A stretch of 64,000 nucleotides of DNA from Erinaceus europaeus (GCF_950295315.1 NC_080175.1:68112302-68176301); one strand, 5' to 3'. Shown: positions 11,281 through 22,345, numbered from the stretch's first letter. Notes: generated from the letters alone by a model not told the origin. Program-made: numbers and translations.

Positions 11281-12255
11281 TTATAGGAAACCTTTCAGAA
11301 CTTCTTTCAAGGCAGGCTTGGTGATGGTTGCTTCCTTCAACTGTTGCTTGTCTGAGAAGGTTTTGATGCTTCCATCTAGTCTGAATGACAATCTAGCAGG
11401 ATATAGTATTCTTGGCTGAAAGCCTTTCTCATTGAGCACTCGATAGATATCTTGCCATTCTCTTCTGGCCTGTAGTGTTTGTATGGAGAAGTCTGCTGCT
11501 AATCTTATGGGTTTTCCTTTGTAGGTGACTCTTTGTTTTTCTCTTGCAGCCTTGAGGATCCTTTCTTTATCCTTATTCCTTTCCAATCTAAGTATGACAT
11601 GTCTTGGTGTCTTTAGGTCTGGGTTAATTCTGTTTGGGACCCTCTGGGCTTCTTGAATCTTTATGTCTTTGGTGTTGTCTAGACTAGAGAAATTTTCAGC
11701 TATTATGGCCTGGAGAACGCTTTCTTCCTCCCCTTCTCTTTCTTCCTCTGGTAAGCCAATAATGCGTATATTGTTTCTTTTGAAGTCATCCCATAGGACT
11801 CTGTTGTTGTTTTCAGCATCTCTTAATCTCTTTTTGAGGTCTCTTACTTCTTCTTTAGTTGTCTCTAATTCATCCTCAATCTTGCTAATTCTGTCTTCAG
11901 CCTCATTGATTCTATTCTCTCTGCCCTCTACTGCTTTCTGGAGTTCATCTATTTTGTTGCCCTGCTCTGATACTGTTTTAGCTTGTTCAGCTAGTTGCCT
12001 TCTTAGCTCAGCAATTTCAGCTTTCAGCTCTCTAATAACCATGAGATTATTAGAATTTTCTTCCATATTCTCATTTGTTGTTCCTGCAGTTCTGATTACA
12101 ATTTTTTCAAATTCTTTACTCACTCCTGTTATTATTTCCTTAGCTAATGTTTGGATGTTGAACTCGTTGTTTTGTGCTTCGCCCTCTGGAGGACTTTTAG
12201 CTGGACTCTTGTCCTGGTTCGAGTCTCCAATATTTTTTCTTGTTGTTTTAACCAT
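11281..12255 (-). CDS. L1 ORF1p RNA-binding chaperone
   Basis: This intact 324-codon frame encodes a basic N-terminus (MVKTTRKNIGD), a long coiled coil at roughly residues 65-150 rich in Leu/Glu/Lys heptads (RELKAEIAELRRQL, then KIDELQKAVEG), an RNA-recognition-like middle domain starting near NNIRIIGLPEEE, and a C-terminal domain with LEAAR-type and YPARLSF segments. ORF1p trimerises and coats L1 RNA. The start is the first Met of the frame, and the stop lies 56 bases upstream of the ORF2 start, normal L1 spacing. Confidence 0.93.
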   Translation of the reverse strand: MVKTTRKNIGDSNQDKSPAKSPPEGEAQNNEFNIQTLAKEIITGVSKEFEKIVIRTAGTTNENMEENSNNLMVIRELKAEIAELRRQLAEQAKTVSEQGNKIDELQKAVEGRENRINEAEDRISKIEDELETTKEEVRDLKKRLRDAENNNRVLWDDFKRNNIRIIGLPEEEREGEEESVLQAIIAENFSSLDNTKDIKIQEAQRVPNRINPDLKTPRHVILRLERNKDKERILKAAREKQRVTYKGKPIRLAADFSIQTLQARREWQDIYRVLNEKGFQPRILYPARLSFRLDGSIKTFSDKQQLKEATITKPALKEVLKGFL

Positions 12256-12855
12256 TTTATATAAGTTAACAGTTTTTTCAATCCCTGAGTTGGAGTTCAG
12301 TGGTGTAAAAGCCTTTTTTTTTTCTTCCCCTGTAGGCTATGGTAGCCTGAGGGCTTTTAAACTATCAATAGGCTTCTTGGCCTAATCACTGACTCCTGAC
12401 CAAGAGATAAAGCAGGGTGTGGCAGAGATCATCCAGTGGTTTTGCAAAGAGACTTTCACAGCCCTTCAGCTATGCCACCGAGGTATAGGTCTTCTCCTGA
12501 GTTTCCCGGTTAGATCTCTGTGCCCTGGTGTCCCTCCCTTTTGCTGCTCCAGATTCTGAGGGTAGTAGCAATGGAGACTCAGAGTTGTACTTGGTGAGTC
12601 CTTTCCTCCCTTCAGCTGTCCCGTTGTTGGTGGAGCAGACTGGAGGTGGTGTCTCCACTGACAAACTGTCGAACTGTTAGCAGTCACTTAATCTCTCCTT
12701 AGGCCCCTCTCTCCTCTCTGTCACCAGCCACGCGTGTTTGTACTCACTGGTGATTTACTGGGTTTCTGTGGTCATTCTAGTCCTGTCTTGTTTCGGTCCG
12801 GGTGGTCTCCTTTGGTATTCCTAGTTGATCCGGGAGAGGAGAGGAGAGGAGAGAA
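12256..12855 (-). promoter_or_regulatory. L1 5' UTR / promoter region (partial)
   Basis: GC-richer sequence upstream of ORF1 with no conserved frame. L1 5' UTRs carry an internal RNA polymerase II promoter. The region ends in a GAGGA repeat at 12835-12855, where the assembly breaks. Confidence 0.6.
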
Positions 12856-13055
12856 NNNNNNNNNNNNNNNNNNNNNNNNNNNNNNNNNNNNNNNNNNNNN
12901 NNNNNNNNNNNNNNNNNNNNNNNNNNNNNNNNNNNNNNNNNNNNNNNNNNNNNNNNNNNNNNNNNNNNNNNNNNNNNNNNNNNNNNNNNNNNNNNNNNNN
13001 NNNNNNNNNNNNNNNNNNNNNNNNNNNNNNNNNNNNNNNNNNNNNNNNNNNNNNN
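12856..13055. other. Assembly gap (200 N)
   Basis: Exactly 200 undetermined bases, so the length may be a placeholder. The gap falls at the L1 5' end next to a GAGGA repeat, and a SINE resumes on the right side. Confidence 1.
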
Positions 13056-13275
13056 AATAAAACGGGTGGGGGCAGTTGAGTGCACATGTTACAATGTGCA
13101 AGGACCTGGGCTCCAGCCTGTCGGTCCCTACCTGCAGGAGGAAAGCTTTGTGAGTGATGAGGCAGTATTGCAGGTGTCTCTTTTTCTTTCTCCCTTTCTA
13201 TCACTTCCTTCCCTTTCGATTTCTTGCTGCCTCTATCCAATAAGTAAATAAATAAATCTTAAAAAATAATAAAAG
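13056..13275 (+). repeat. SINE type B (head lost in gap)
   Basis: Starts inside the family head (GTTGAGTGCACATGTTACAATG) and ends TCTATCCAATAAGTAAATAAATAAATC. Its head begins at or within the gap. Confidence 0.75.
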
Positions 13276-13370
13276 AAACAAAGGTGAAATAGGCAGCAAC
13301 GGTTATGCTGTAAACCATTCAACAACACAAGGTGAATCTGAACAAAGTCAAGTGCAACTTGCTGAGAACA

Positions 13371-13376
13371 TTTATT
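13371..13376 (-). terminator. Polyadenylation signal AATAAA of the host gene
   Basis: The minus-strand AATAAA lies 91 bases beyond the stop codon of the last coding exon (13467-13469). Cleavage is expected about 10-30 bases further, near 13345-13360, giving a very short 3' UTR. Confidence 0.6.
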
Positions 13377-13466
13377 GCTGCCAATCAAGGTGCCTGACTT
13401 TGTTGCTGGGGGACACCTTTGTCCCTCTCTGGGGTCATCCTAGTGGTAGCATCTGCTCCCGGGTAA

Positions 13467-13589
13467 CTAGTTTTGTTGCACAGCTTGAAGCCTCTTCATT
13501 TTTGTTTTTTGTCTCCTGGCAGTTCTCAGTTTTTTAGACTTGAGGAAGCTATCCTCTAGCTGGTACAGGAAGTCTTCGATTCGTCCAAC
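13467..13589 (-). CDS. Last coding exon of an unidentified host gene
   Basis: The acceptor is CCATTTCTTTCTTCCAG directly before the exon, with a good pyrimidine tract. Reading in phase 0 gives 40 residues (VGRIEDFLYQLEDSFLKSK at the start, ending KMKRLQAVQQN) and a TAG stop at 13467-13469. The C-terminus is strongly basic and predicted helical. It joins in frame to the exon at 42780-42863 across a 29-kb intron, and an AATAAA follows. Splice site, open frame, matching phase and polyadenylation signal together make a real exon likely. I do not recognise the protein; a coiled-coil cytoskeletal, centrosomal or kinetochore protein would fit, but that is a guess. Confidence 0.78.
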   Translation of the reverse strand, partial: VGRIEDFLYQLEDSFLKSKKLRTARRQKTKMKRLQAVQQN

Positions 13590-13592
13590 CTG

Positions 13593-14780
13593 GAAGAAAG
13601 AAATGGATGTAAGGAGATTTGATTTCCTGGGTTGGGTATAATTATGAGAACAGCGAGGCACTTAAAATTCAATGATACATCCAGGACCATGTTGGAACAA
13701 AACTGGCAGAGATGGAAACAATTAAGTATAAAAGCCTCCTTCTGTTTCCATTTCAAGCTTGGGGAGTAAGGAGCAGACAGGCAGGAGTTTGCTCTGTCTG
13801 CCACACAGTCCTGCACAGAGGGGGTAGAGATGGGGCCAGTAAAACCAGGGGTTTCAGGAAGAAATGGCTGGTGAAAAATCAGTTTATTATTGAAAGGAAG
13901 AATGGAAACATACAAATGTTCCCCCCTCAGACCCTCATCTAAACTAGAGAATCTGGCATGTGCTTAACCACTGGCTGACTGAAGAGAAAAATGAATATAT
14001 CCTACTTTGAGTAAGATCTATTCTTCCTTTACATTAAGAGGAATTAAAAACATTTTTTTTCTTAAAAATGTTTTGCATCCCAGGGAGTAAGATTTTAAAA
14101 AATCATACAAAGCAATAGTTCTTTTTAAAAAATGAGCTATTAGATTTTCTCCAAAGAAAACATAATTACTCGATGAGGGTTGGCTGAATGTGCATTATAC
14201 TAGTTGTCAGAGGAACTACAGAATAAAACAATTTACATATATGCTGAGGTGGTGTAACAATTCATAGCTAATGCTGACTCCCAGGGCCTGTAATCTGTAG
14301 TAGCTGACATCCACTCACTGAAGAGCTAGCTCACTGTCACAGTTACTTACTATTCAAGGTGCATGAACATATCATCTACTTAAGATAAAAGCACTTACAA
14401 CTTCAATTTTCCAATTTTGAGGTTTACCTTTAAATCACTTGATTTATCATTCAGGATGATATCCAGAAGGTAATTCATATTGTCAAAAAAGAGAATAATA
14501 AATGGTTGCACTTATGTATATGTTATGCTTTAGTCTTACATTTTATCAGGTGATGTTAACTGTCCCATGGCTTACATAAGAAAATAAAGCAGCTCTCTAT
14601 TGGAGAGTGGGGCTCACTGTCCTGGAAAGTCCAGGCTGTTGTTTTCATGAGATCCAAGCGAGTTGACCCTCAACCCTCCCTTCAGGTTGAGACAAGGGCA
14701 GGTTCCTCTGACTTCCTGAACTAATGATGGATGGCTTCTCCAGAATGGGGGCTACCTTTCTGCACATGCCTCTCCTCTCC
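13593..14780. other. Host intron, apparently unique sequence
   Basis: Start of the 29-kb last intron. A/T-rich, with no repeat or exon that I can support. Confidence 0.5.
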
Positions 14781-15300
14781 TCTTAAAACAAAAGCCATGG
14801 ATTACTATGTGTGGTTAACCTAAAAACTGTTAGCAAACATCCTGATTACTCAGCTGCCTCCCTTTCCCCCTCTGCTGCCCTGAAGTGCCTGCAATCTACC
14901 TCCAGAAAAATGTACATTGTAAAGCTTGTGACCAAACCTTGTATGGTAACCTTTTACTTGTGATCAAACAGTCTCTTGGCCAAAATGTGACTATGCATTG
15001 TGTTGCTCTGTGTTTGGGTTAATGGTTATGTCAACCTTCCCCCTGAGTCATGGATATATTTACCTGCTTCTTCTTTCAATAAACGAGTTACCCCATTGAG
15101 GCTCTCCCAGGGCTGACTGCTTGTCTCCCTGTGCACTTTACCCTCGACATGCAGAGCTACCCCAGGACTCCCAGGGGGGTTGCACTGACCCTCGCCTCTG
15201 ACCCTCGCCTCAGCTGGCCAGAGCAAGCCCACAGCTCTCCTCTGTGGAAACAGTTCTATTTTACAACCTATTTAAAAAATATAAATTTCTCCCGAAGCAC
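14780..15300 (+). repeat. Possible solo LTR
   Basis: Contains TTCAATAAACGAG (polyadenylation-like, about 15075-15087) followed by a C-rich 220-base tail, a layout typical of a class I LTR. Exact ends and a target duplication were not found. Confidence 0.4.
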
Positions 15301-15954
15301 ATTGGTCTTCATGTCGTCTGACCACTACAACAATGCTTTGAAAGGATATTTTTGGGATCTGTCATGAAGCCAATATTACATACATGTTATACTCTTCAAA
15401 TTATACCAAAATCACAAGTAAAAAAAAATCGACATAGGACATAATCAAAACAAACATAATGGATAGCACTTTAATGTTACTTCACTGGTTGAGTTGATGA
15501 CTCACTCATATTATTGGCACTGGAAATGTATCATTTAAATCAAAGCTCCTTACAATTAGAAATGTTTGCAATTAGCCCAAATACAATTTAAAATTACAGT
15601 CCTAATGCAGAAAAACAAGCTTCCTTCAGTGATATAGAAACATAATTGTTTCTGAACATCCATTAAGAGACTGCTGCCTTAAAAAAATTATGTATTAAAA
15701 GCAGTGTTGACTAACTGGGCTGCTATTCATTAGCTGAGATAAGAGGGAAACAGAAGGTGTGGAGGAGAAAGGAGACTGGATTGAGCTGAGAAGTCTAAGC
15801 CACATTCAAGTCTCAGCTGACCCTTGTGGTCATCCACTACTTGGTCCATTTACAAGCTGGCCTTTCAACACATTTTCCCAACTATATTGGGTGTGATCTT
15901 TATTAATTGTGAGTCTGATCATATTTTTTCTTTGCTTAAAAATACTAACATGAA
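15300..15954. other. Intronic DNA, nothing recognised
   Basis: A/T-rich unique-looking sequence without exon-like frames. Confidence 0.4.
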
Positions 15955-15960
15955 TTCCCA

Positions 15961-16350
15961 TGCTGGGCTAGCATGGGGGTGCCTCTTCTTCAGCGTGTAC
16001 TCTCTGAGTTGGAGAGAACTCGACTGGAGCCAGCCTGTGCTGCTACTCACTCAGTGATGCAGGAGAGACGACTCATGAACTCATGGTAGAGTGGCAATGC
16101 AATGTCTTTATTGATCAGAGAGCAAAAGTGGGATGGAAAGGTAGGAACTTCCTTAGCAACTTCCTGTTGAGAGGGTTTTAACTGGTAGGATTAATATTAC
16201 CCTGCAGGCAGGGAGGGTCTCGAGGTAGAAAGAAGATAGATCAAAGAAATGGAATGGGTGGGGATCTCTCAGGAAAAACAATGATTATGTAGATAGGCCA
16301 TAGTATCAGGAATGCTGGTGCTTTGTGAGGCTCCTCACAATTAACCAACA
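15961..16350 (-). repeat. Solo LTR, class II, with 6-bp target duplication
   Basis: On the minus strand it runs TGTTGG...GCTAGCCCAGCA. It is flanked by TTCCCA at 15955-15960 and again at 16351-16356. A minus-strand AATAAAG lies near 16112. It is related to the LTR at 56577-57190: shared blocks include GCCTCACAAAGCACC and TGATCAATAAAG. Confidence 0.85.
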
Positions 16351-16356
16351 TTCCCA

Positions 16357-18650
16357 ATCCTTTAACATGGCCTGCACAGTTCTGAGTGATTTAGGTTCCT
16401 TTGAGTCATTAGTCTGATTATCTGAGTATATCTCTTAGTTCTTGTGGGGTACCAGTGCTGTGTCCTCTGTACCTCTGATCATCTTAATGCTATGCCCTGT
16501 AACAGAACACTCCCAGCAGAAGTTTTACTTATCTTCTGAATTTTAGGTTTAACATCAGTGCTTCAGAAAAGTTCTTGATAACCCAGCCCAGGTAGGGTCC
16601 TTAAGTGACATCCAACTACAGCAGTCCACCCATTTCTTTGCATGTTATAATTTTTAAATGTACTTTTTTTTTTTTATAAAGAGTTGTAAAATATCTATCT
16701 TCCTATATAAGTTTTAACATCCATTAAGTAGAACATGTGTCCACACTGTCCATTATTTCTAGCACCTAGAATATGGTAGGTGTAAGTAATCTAGTAATTG
16801 ACAATAGAGTTGAAGATATTTAGAAACCAGTGTTCTTTCATGCCTGATGTTGAGCATGTCAACAGACATTGTTTCCCATTGCCTACCAGTCTCTCCTACT
16901 GCATGCCATCATTCTGTGACTATCACTTAGCTGGGAGACTCAAGATCAACTTATAACACAGCGTGGTTGCTATGCCTGAAACAGTTGGAGCTATCAATAG
17001 AATAGGTGCTGGACAAGGATTTGAGGGTGTTGAGTTCTGCTGTTAGTGTGGTTTACAAACCTGGTCAAGGACCTCAGAGGAGTTACTTGGCCTCTCTGTG
17101 AATTATTATTTAATAACCCTTGATGATGAAAGGGTTGAAGTGAGTAATTTCTGAGGACATGCCAAACCTAAATGGTCTATGACTTGTACTCATTTCAGAG
17201 CTACATAGTGCAGTCTTAATATGCACACTCCGATTTTTGAATCAAAGATTATTCTCATAGGTTATCCCACTAGATGAATGACTCAATATGTGGTAATGTA
17301 AGTCCATTTTAGCTTCTGTGCTTATCGAAGTTTAGGAGAGCAGCAACATGTTTTTAGTAAAGCTAGTTCTTTCTTTTCTTTTTAAGTGAAGTAAAGACAA
17401 ATGCTAGCTGAAGACAGAATACATTCATATAATGAAGAACAACAGATTGTAAATGATAGAGGTTTCTATACAGCCCTTGGGGAAAATAAAACACAAAGAA
17501 ACATGTACACACAAAAGGAAGGAAATGAGTCCGTTTTTGCAGCAGAGGCCATATTAGACTGCCTTTTCTATATGGAATCTACTTGCTTAGCTATATCAGA
17601 TAGGCTTCTTGGTCATTGTGAGACTAATTTTCCCATTTGCAAAATGAGATGACATTTTTCTTGAGCCAGTACTGCCTGGCATTACAAAGTGATGGACATT
17701 AGATCAAATGAGTGTGCAGAGGATTCTGGGGTGTCAGATGATTGGAGGGGAGCTGGAGTTCTGATGTTGAGCAGAGTCTCACCTACCAAAGATTTAGACA
17801 ACTTTTACATCTTCCTTTTAATTTTAAGGAAATGATCACCAGCTCACTTCTGAGCACCCTTCAATTCTCTCATACGACTGTGATCTAATGTAGATCTGAA
17901 AAGATCAGAAAAAACATGAAATTCTAAAAGAGAAGACAGTCTTGGGAAAAATAAGATGTCTCAAAATTGAACCTATATTGCTACAAAGCTCAAAAATCCC
18001 AAATCAGGAAGAGATATGGAGGTAACTAGATAGAGTGATGCATACATCACAGGAAATTTCCCAGTTGATTCGGATTTCAAAGCAAGCACATCTATTCTTT
18101 CACGCAAAGTTTTATTATGTATCTATGTAGTCAGCATAGTAGTAGAGTGATAAACAAAAGAGGGAAAAAATCAAGATGTTTGTTTATGGGGAATTCACAT
18201 TCAGATAGGAGAAAAACAGCAAAAAAAATGATTACAGTAAAGAATAGCTGTTTACCTGAGAATTATGTACACAACGTTCTGCTAGCAAAAAATTTCTGTG
18301 CAGTAAATCATGTCTCAAGGAATGTGGAGGTGTGTTGGAGGTGATGAGAGGAGCTGGCTTCTGAAAGATGTGTCTTTGCTGGGATGAGATGCACCTGCTA
18401 GAGGAGCGAACATGGGCAAGCCCACAAGCCAAGTAACCTACAGCATAGGCGTGTGCTTCAGAAGACTTGGAATAGAGGCTATACTGCAGAACATCATCGG
18501 GGGCCATCTGTAAGAAGGTGGAATCATTTAGCTATGTGCCTAGAAAGACTAATCTGGTGCCATTGTGTGGCATGGACTACAACCAGAAAGACTAGAAATA
18601 AATGAATCAGTGAGGAAATGAAAAGTACTGCATGAACCTGATTCAAGAGG
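16357..18650. other. Intronic DNA with two weak MIR-like stretches
   Basis: About 17050-17140 (AGTTACTTGGCCTCTCTGTG) and 17600-17655 (TTTTCCCATTTGCAAAATGAGATG) resemble the conserved core of MIR elements. The rest has no recognisable feature. Confidence 0.4.
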
Positions 18651-18654
18651 CTTT

Positions 18655-18840
18655 TAGGGAGGTAGTGATGTACATGTTCAAGGCCCTGGTCCCCACCTTC
18701 AGGGGGGAAGCTTCATGAATGGTGAAGCAGTGTTGCTGGTGTCTCTCCTTTTCTCTCTTTCTCTAGCACCCCCTTCCCTCTCAATTTCTCTCTGTCCTAT
18801 CAAAAAGTAAAAGAGAGAGAGGCAGAAAGAAAGAAGAGAG
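18655..18840 (+). repeat. SINE type B, 5' shortened
   Basis: Body GGCCCTGGTCCCCACCTTCAGGGGGGAAGCTTCATGAATGG in outline, with a (GA)n-rich end. Confidence 0.65.
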
Positions 18841-18989
18841 AAAGACTGCCCTCCCCAAGGTGCCCGGTGTGCAGTGGCTGCAAACAGCAGCCTCCTGGCT
18901 AGTGCATGCAGCCTGTTGCTTGTATAGGCTGCCCTAAGGGACCCTGTAGACAGCCCCTCCTACTTTGTGTTCATTTTATGCCTGTGACC

Positions 18990-19378
18990 TCCTGCTGTCC
19001 CTAACCTTAGGCTTCCGACAGGGATGCGAGGTGCCTTTGGGAAGCCCCAGGGCACCATGGCCAGAGTCCACACTGGCCAGGTCATCATGTCCATCTGCAC
19101 TGTGCTGCACAACAAGGAGCATGTGATTGAGGCCCTCCACAGGGCCAAGTTCAAGTTCCTTGGAGCCAGAAGGTCTGCATCTCCAAGAAGTGGGGCTTCA
19201 CCAAGTTTAATGCAGATGAATTTGAAGACATGGCGGCTGAAAAGCGCCCCATCCCAGCCAGCTGTGAAGTCAATACATCCCCAACCATGGTCCCCTGGAC
19301 AAGTGGTGGGCCTTGCACTCCTGAGAGCCTCAGAGGTGTCTCTTAATCAATTACAATAAATCAAGATCCTGCTTAAAA
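18990..19378 (+). pseudogene. RPL10P: Processed pseudogene of ribosomal protein L10
   Basis: The plus strand encodes [19 protein letters not shown], then [16 protein letters not shown], then after a frame change [16 protein letters not shown] and a C-terminus like WWALHS followed by a stop. These match the C-terminal half of RPL10, part of the large ribosomal subunit. Introns are absent, a degenerate 3' UTR with AATAAA (about 19357-19362) and an A-run follow, and frameshifts and substitutions (e.g. near 19165, where an arginine-rich segment is lost) disrupt the frame. The 5' half is missing or too diverged to see. It is an L1-mobilised retrocopy. A type A SINE begins immediately after its A-run. 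Confidence 0.88.
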
Positions 19379-19385
19379 AAAAAAG

Positions 19386-19690
19386 TTAGTCGGGCGGCAG
19401 TGCAGCAGGTTAAGTGCACGTGGGGCAAAGCGCAAGGACCAGCGAAAGGATTCCAGTTCGAGCTCCCAGCTCCCCACCTGCAAGGGAGTTCCATCACAGG
19501 CAGTGAAGCAGGTCTGCAGGCATCTGTTTTTCTCTCTCCCTCTCTGTCTTCCCCTCCTCTCTCCATTTCTCTCTGTCCTATCTATCTAACAATGACAACA
19601 TCAATAAAAATGTAAAATAATAATAATAAATAATAGTAATAAAAAACAATGGCAACAAAAAAGGGAAAATAAATAAAAAGAAAAAAAAAC
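19386..19690 (+). repeat. SINE type A
   Basis: Type A has a tRNA-like head (GTCGGGCGGCAGTGCAGCAGG, then GTTCGAGCTC as B-box), a CTCCCCACCTGCAAGG body and an ATCTAACAATGACAACA-like tail. It inserted at the poly(A) of the RPL10 retrocopy. Confidence 0.85.
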
Positions 19691-19915
19691 AACGCTGGAT
19701 TCTTGAGAATAAGGTCCTGAACTCTATTCCTGGTGTCACATGCCAGAATGATGTTTTGGTTCATTCTCTCTCTCTCTTTTTCCCTGAGCACTGCTCAGCT
19801 GTGACTCATAGTGGTGCTGGGGATTGAACCTAGGGCTTTGGAGACTCAGCCATGAGAGTTTCTTTGCATCACCAGCATGATGGCTAGTCCCAACCCATAA
19901 ATAAATCTTTTTAAA
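19690..19915. repeat. Type D fragment (+) joined to type C fragment (-)
   Basis: 19690-19780 matches the type D body (TGCCAGAATGATGTTTTGGTTC). 19780-19900 on the minus strand is type C (GAGCACTGCTCAGCTGTGACTC on plus in outline). Confidence 0.55.
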
Positions 19916-20059
19916 AAGTCAACAAAAAAAAAAAAGAGAAGAAAGAGATAAAGATAGGAAGGAAGATAGGACCTTTGGATGCAGTGGATTTGTCAGTGCA
20001 GTCCTGTCCTCTTATATTGTTCTTTTTTTGAAGACTAACTTATGAGAGAGAGCAGAGAT

Positions 20060-20345
20060 AGAAAGAGGGAGAGAGTGGGAGTCGTACCGTAGCACAGAGG
20101 GTTAAACACACATGGCATGAAGTACAAGAACCAGTATAAGGATCCAGGTTGGAGCGCCTGGCTCCCCACCTGCAGGGAGGGGGGTGTCACTTCATAAGTG
20201 GTGAAGCAGGTCCGTGGGTGTCTATCTTTCTCTTTCTCTCTCTGTCTTCCCTCCTTCATGATTTCTTTCTGTCCTATCCAACAACAACAACAACAGCAAC
20301 AATAATAACAATAAGAAAGGCAATAAAAATGGGGAAAATGGGCTC
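20060..20345 (+). repeat. SINE type A, diverged
   Basis: The head GTACCGTAGCACAGAGGGTTAA and GGATCCAGGTTGGAG are recognisable; the tail is (CAA)n. Confidence 0.75.
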
Positions 20346-20399
20346 CAGGCCATTCAGATTCATAGAGTAGATATGAAGCCCCAGCGATAACCTTGGAGG

Positions 20400-20615
20400 A
20401 AAAAAAGAAAGAAAGGAAGGAAGGAAGGAAGGAAGGAAGGAAGGAAGGAAGGAAGGAAGGGAGGGAGGGAGGGAGGGAGGGAGGAAGGAAGAGAGTGTGA
20501 ACCAGAACATCATTCTGGTATACACAATGCCAGGACTCAAACTTGGAATCTCATGCTTATGAATTTTATCTACTTATCTAATTATCACTTTATCTACTCT
20601 GCCACCTCCCAGGCT
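20400..20615 (-). repeat. SINE type D with expanded (GGAA)n/(GGGA)n
   Basis: A GGAA tract at about 20410-20460 runs into GGGA at 20460-20480. The type D body and head follow on the minus strand. Confidence 0.65.
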
Positions 20616-20754
20616 GCCTCAGTTAAGTTTGAATTTTCTTCTCAGACATGCTTTTGAAACTTTCCATAGTAAAGTATCTACTGATGGCGGCATGGGCTCA
20701 GAACATCCCTCAGAAACCAGAGTGGGTACTTTCTAATATGGGCAATGAAAAGTA

Positions 20755-20920
20755 GGGAGATAGCATAATGGTTATGCAAAAATATTTTCATGCCTGAGGA
20801 ACAAAAAGCCCCAGGTTCAATCCCCAGTACCACCATAAGCTAGATTGAGCAGTGCTCTGGTAATAATAATAATAACAATACTAATAATAAATTACGAAAT
20901 AAATAAATAATGGCAATGAG
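20755..20920 (+). repeat. SINE type C
   Basis: Type C starts GGGAGATAGCATAATGGTTA and has CCCAGGTTCAATCCCC and GAGCAGTGCTCTGG, ending in (AAT)n. Confidence 0.75.
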
Positions 20921-21900
20921 AAAGTTGAGTTGAAGCAAGAAAACACAGGCAGGAAGACACTGGACTTGAACTGGGACTTTATTTTCTATTCCAGCAATCT
21001 ATAATAGACCAAGAAGAGAGGGTTATACCCCAATATAGGTGTTTGTTTGCTTCAGGAATTGAGTGCTGAAAGGCTTTTTCATAGTATAGTTTTAAAGATG
21101 TTTTTGAGAAGGAAAAAAAAAGTAGATGAAATAAGAACTGGGTTCTTGAGAATAACATGTCAGGTTAATATGACAGTAGTGGTGATTACAGAATGAGAAT
21201 GTGTTTCCAGCGATTAGCAGTGAGGGCCCAACTCCATTCAGCAAAACAGACATTCTGCCTCACTACAGTGAATTCCATAACATTTGTTTCTTTGCTGTGT
21301 TCCACTTTAGTTTCCAGGCCAAATGCTTTTAAATATTTATCACCCAAAATGGTTGGAATTTTAATTCTTATTAGAATTACAATGGTTTTTCAAAGAGGCT
21401 TGAAATTAATTTCTAAAATAATCTTAGTTTCCTGAAACAGAATTGTTTTGACTATTCACATTAAAGCACTTTTCCCTTTGCTTATTTTGGCTAACTTTCA
21501 AACAAACAAATCAGCTTCATACTTCTCCCTTCTCACTTCATGAATTTGCTGTTTATTTAGTATTTTAATCATAAGAGTAAAATGTGATTATATGAGGAGT
21601 CTAGTCTTGAGAACTACAAAAACAAAAATCCAAATCTTCCTACTAAACTGTAGTATCAGTTCTTGATTGAAAATGCCCATGATAACAGTGACTAAACTTA
21701 AAGTTGGAGAACATCATAAAACCTTGCTACCACTTTACCCAGGAGCCTACACACATACCATGACGTTTACAAGACTAATTTTCAACATCCAACAGCAGCA
21801 TTTAGTGGAAGGTTTATATATATATTTATGCTTTTTAACTTTTCATTTTGAGATAATTGTGGATTCATATGCACCCATTAAAAAATGGAGGAAGAGCTTG
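20920..21900. other. Intronic DNA, nothing recognised
   Basis: A/T-rich, no exon-like frames with splice sites. Confidence 0.4.
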
Positions 21901-22214
21901 TCTCATTCTTTTTTACCCCCCCCCCCTTTATTGGATTTATGGGATTACTGTTTTATAGTCGAGCATAAATACAATAGTTTGTACATGCATAACATTTCTC
22001 AGTTTTCCACATAACAATACAACCCCCACTAGGTCCTCTGTCATCCTTTTCCAGGACCTGTACTCCCCCCGCACCCACCCCAGTGTCTTTTACTTTTGTG
22101 CAATACACCAACTCTAGTCCAGGTTCTGCTTAGTGTTTTCTCTTTTGATCTTGTTTTTCAACTTCTGCTTGTGAGTGAGATCATCCCATATTCATCTATC
22201 TGTTTCTGACTTCT

Positions 22215-22345
22215 TCTTCTTCTAGCGTTCGCCCTTCTTCCGTAGCCAGTCAACAGCGTCAGGTTGAGCCTGATGTAAAGTTTCGAGACCTCCTTTGAAT
22301 CTGGAGAGGTCCTCTTCTTCTTCTAGCGTTTGCCATGGAGAGGTC
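22215..22345 (-). mobile_element. Jockey-like element, 3' end only, doubled
   Basis: Two truncated 3' ends of the same family lie in tandem: CTTCTTCTTCTAGCG at about 22209 and again at about 22312. The block GGAGAGGTCC follows each unit (ending about 22320 and 22345), as expected if the second, roughly 24-base piece inserted with a 10-bp duplication. Uninterrupted L1 sequence resumes on both sides. Confidence 0.75.

Larger units (their letters stand above)
7203..12855 (-). mobile_element. Near-full-length L1 with both ORFs intact; 5' end runs into gap
   Basis: Poly(T) at 7203-7222 is the plus-strand image of the poly(A) tail. Then come a short 3' UTR, ORF2, a 56-base spacer, ORF1 and about 600 bases of 5' UTR (12256-12855) up to the assembly gap. 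Neither ORF has a stop or frameshift, which is unusual and implies recent insertion. The 5' end and target duplication cannot be read because of the gap. Confidence 0.92.

Noticed and set aside
11663..12385. Plus-strand 240-codon Ser/Leu-rich ORF
   Set aside because: It is the reverse complement of the L1 ORF1 coiled coil.
18435..18507. Possible phase-0 minus-strand exon (MAPDDVLQYSLYSKSSEAHAYA) after TTCTTACAG
   Set aside because: The donor would be a weak GTAGGT and nothing else supports it. Kept only as a candidate for RNA checking.
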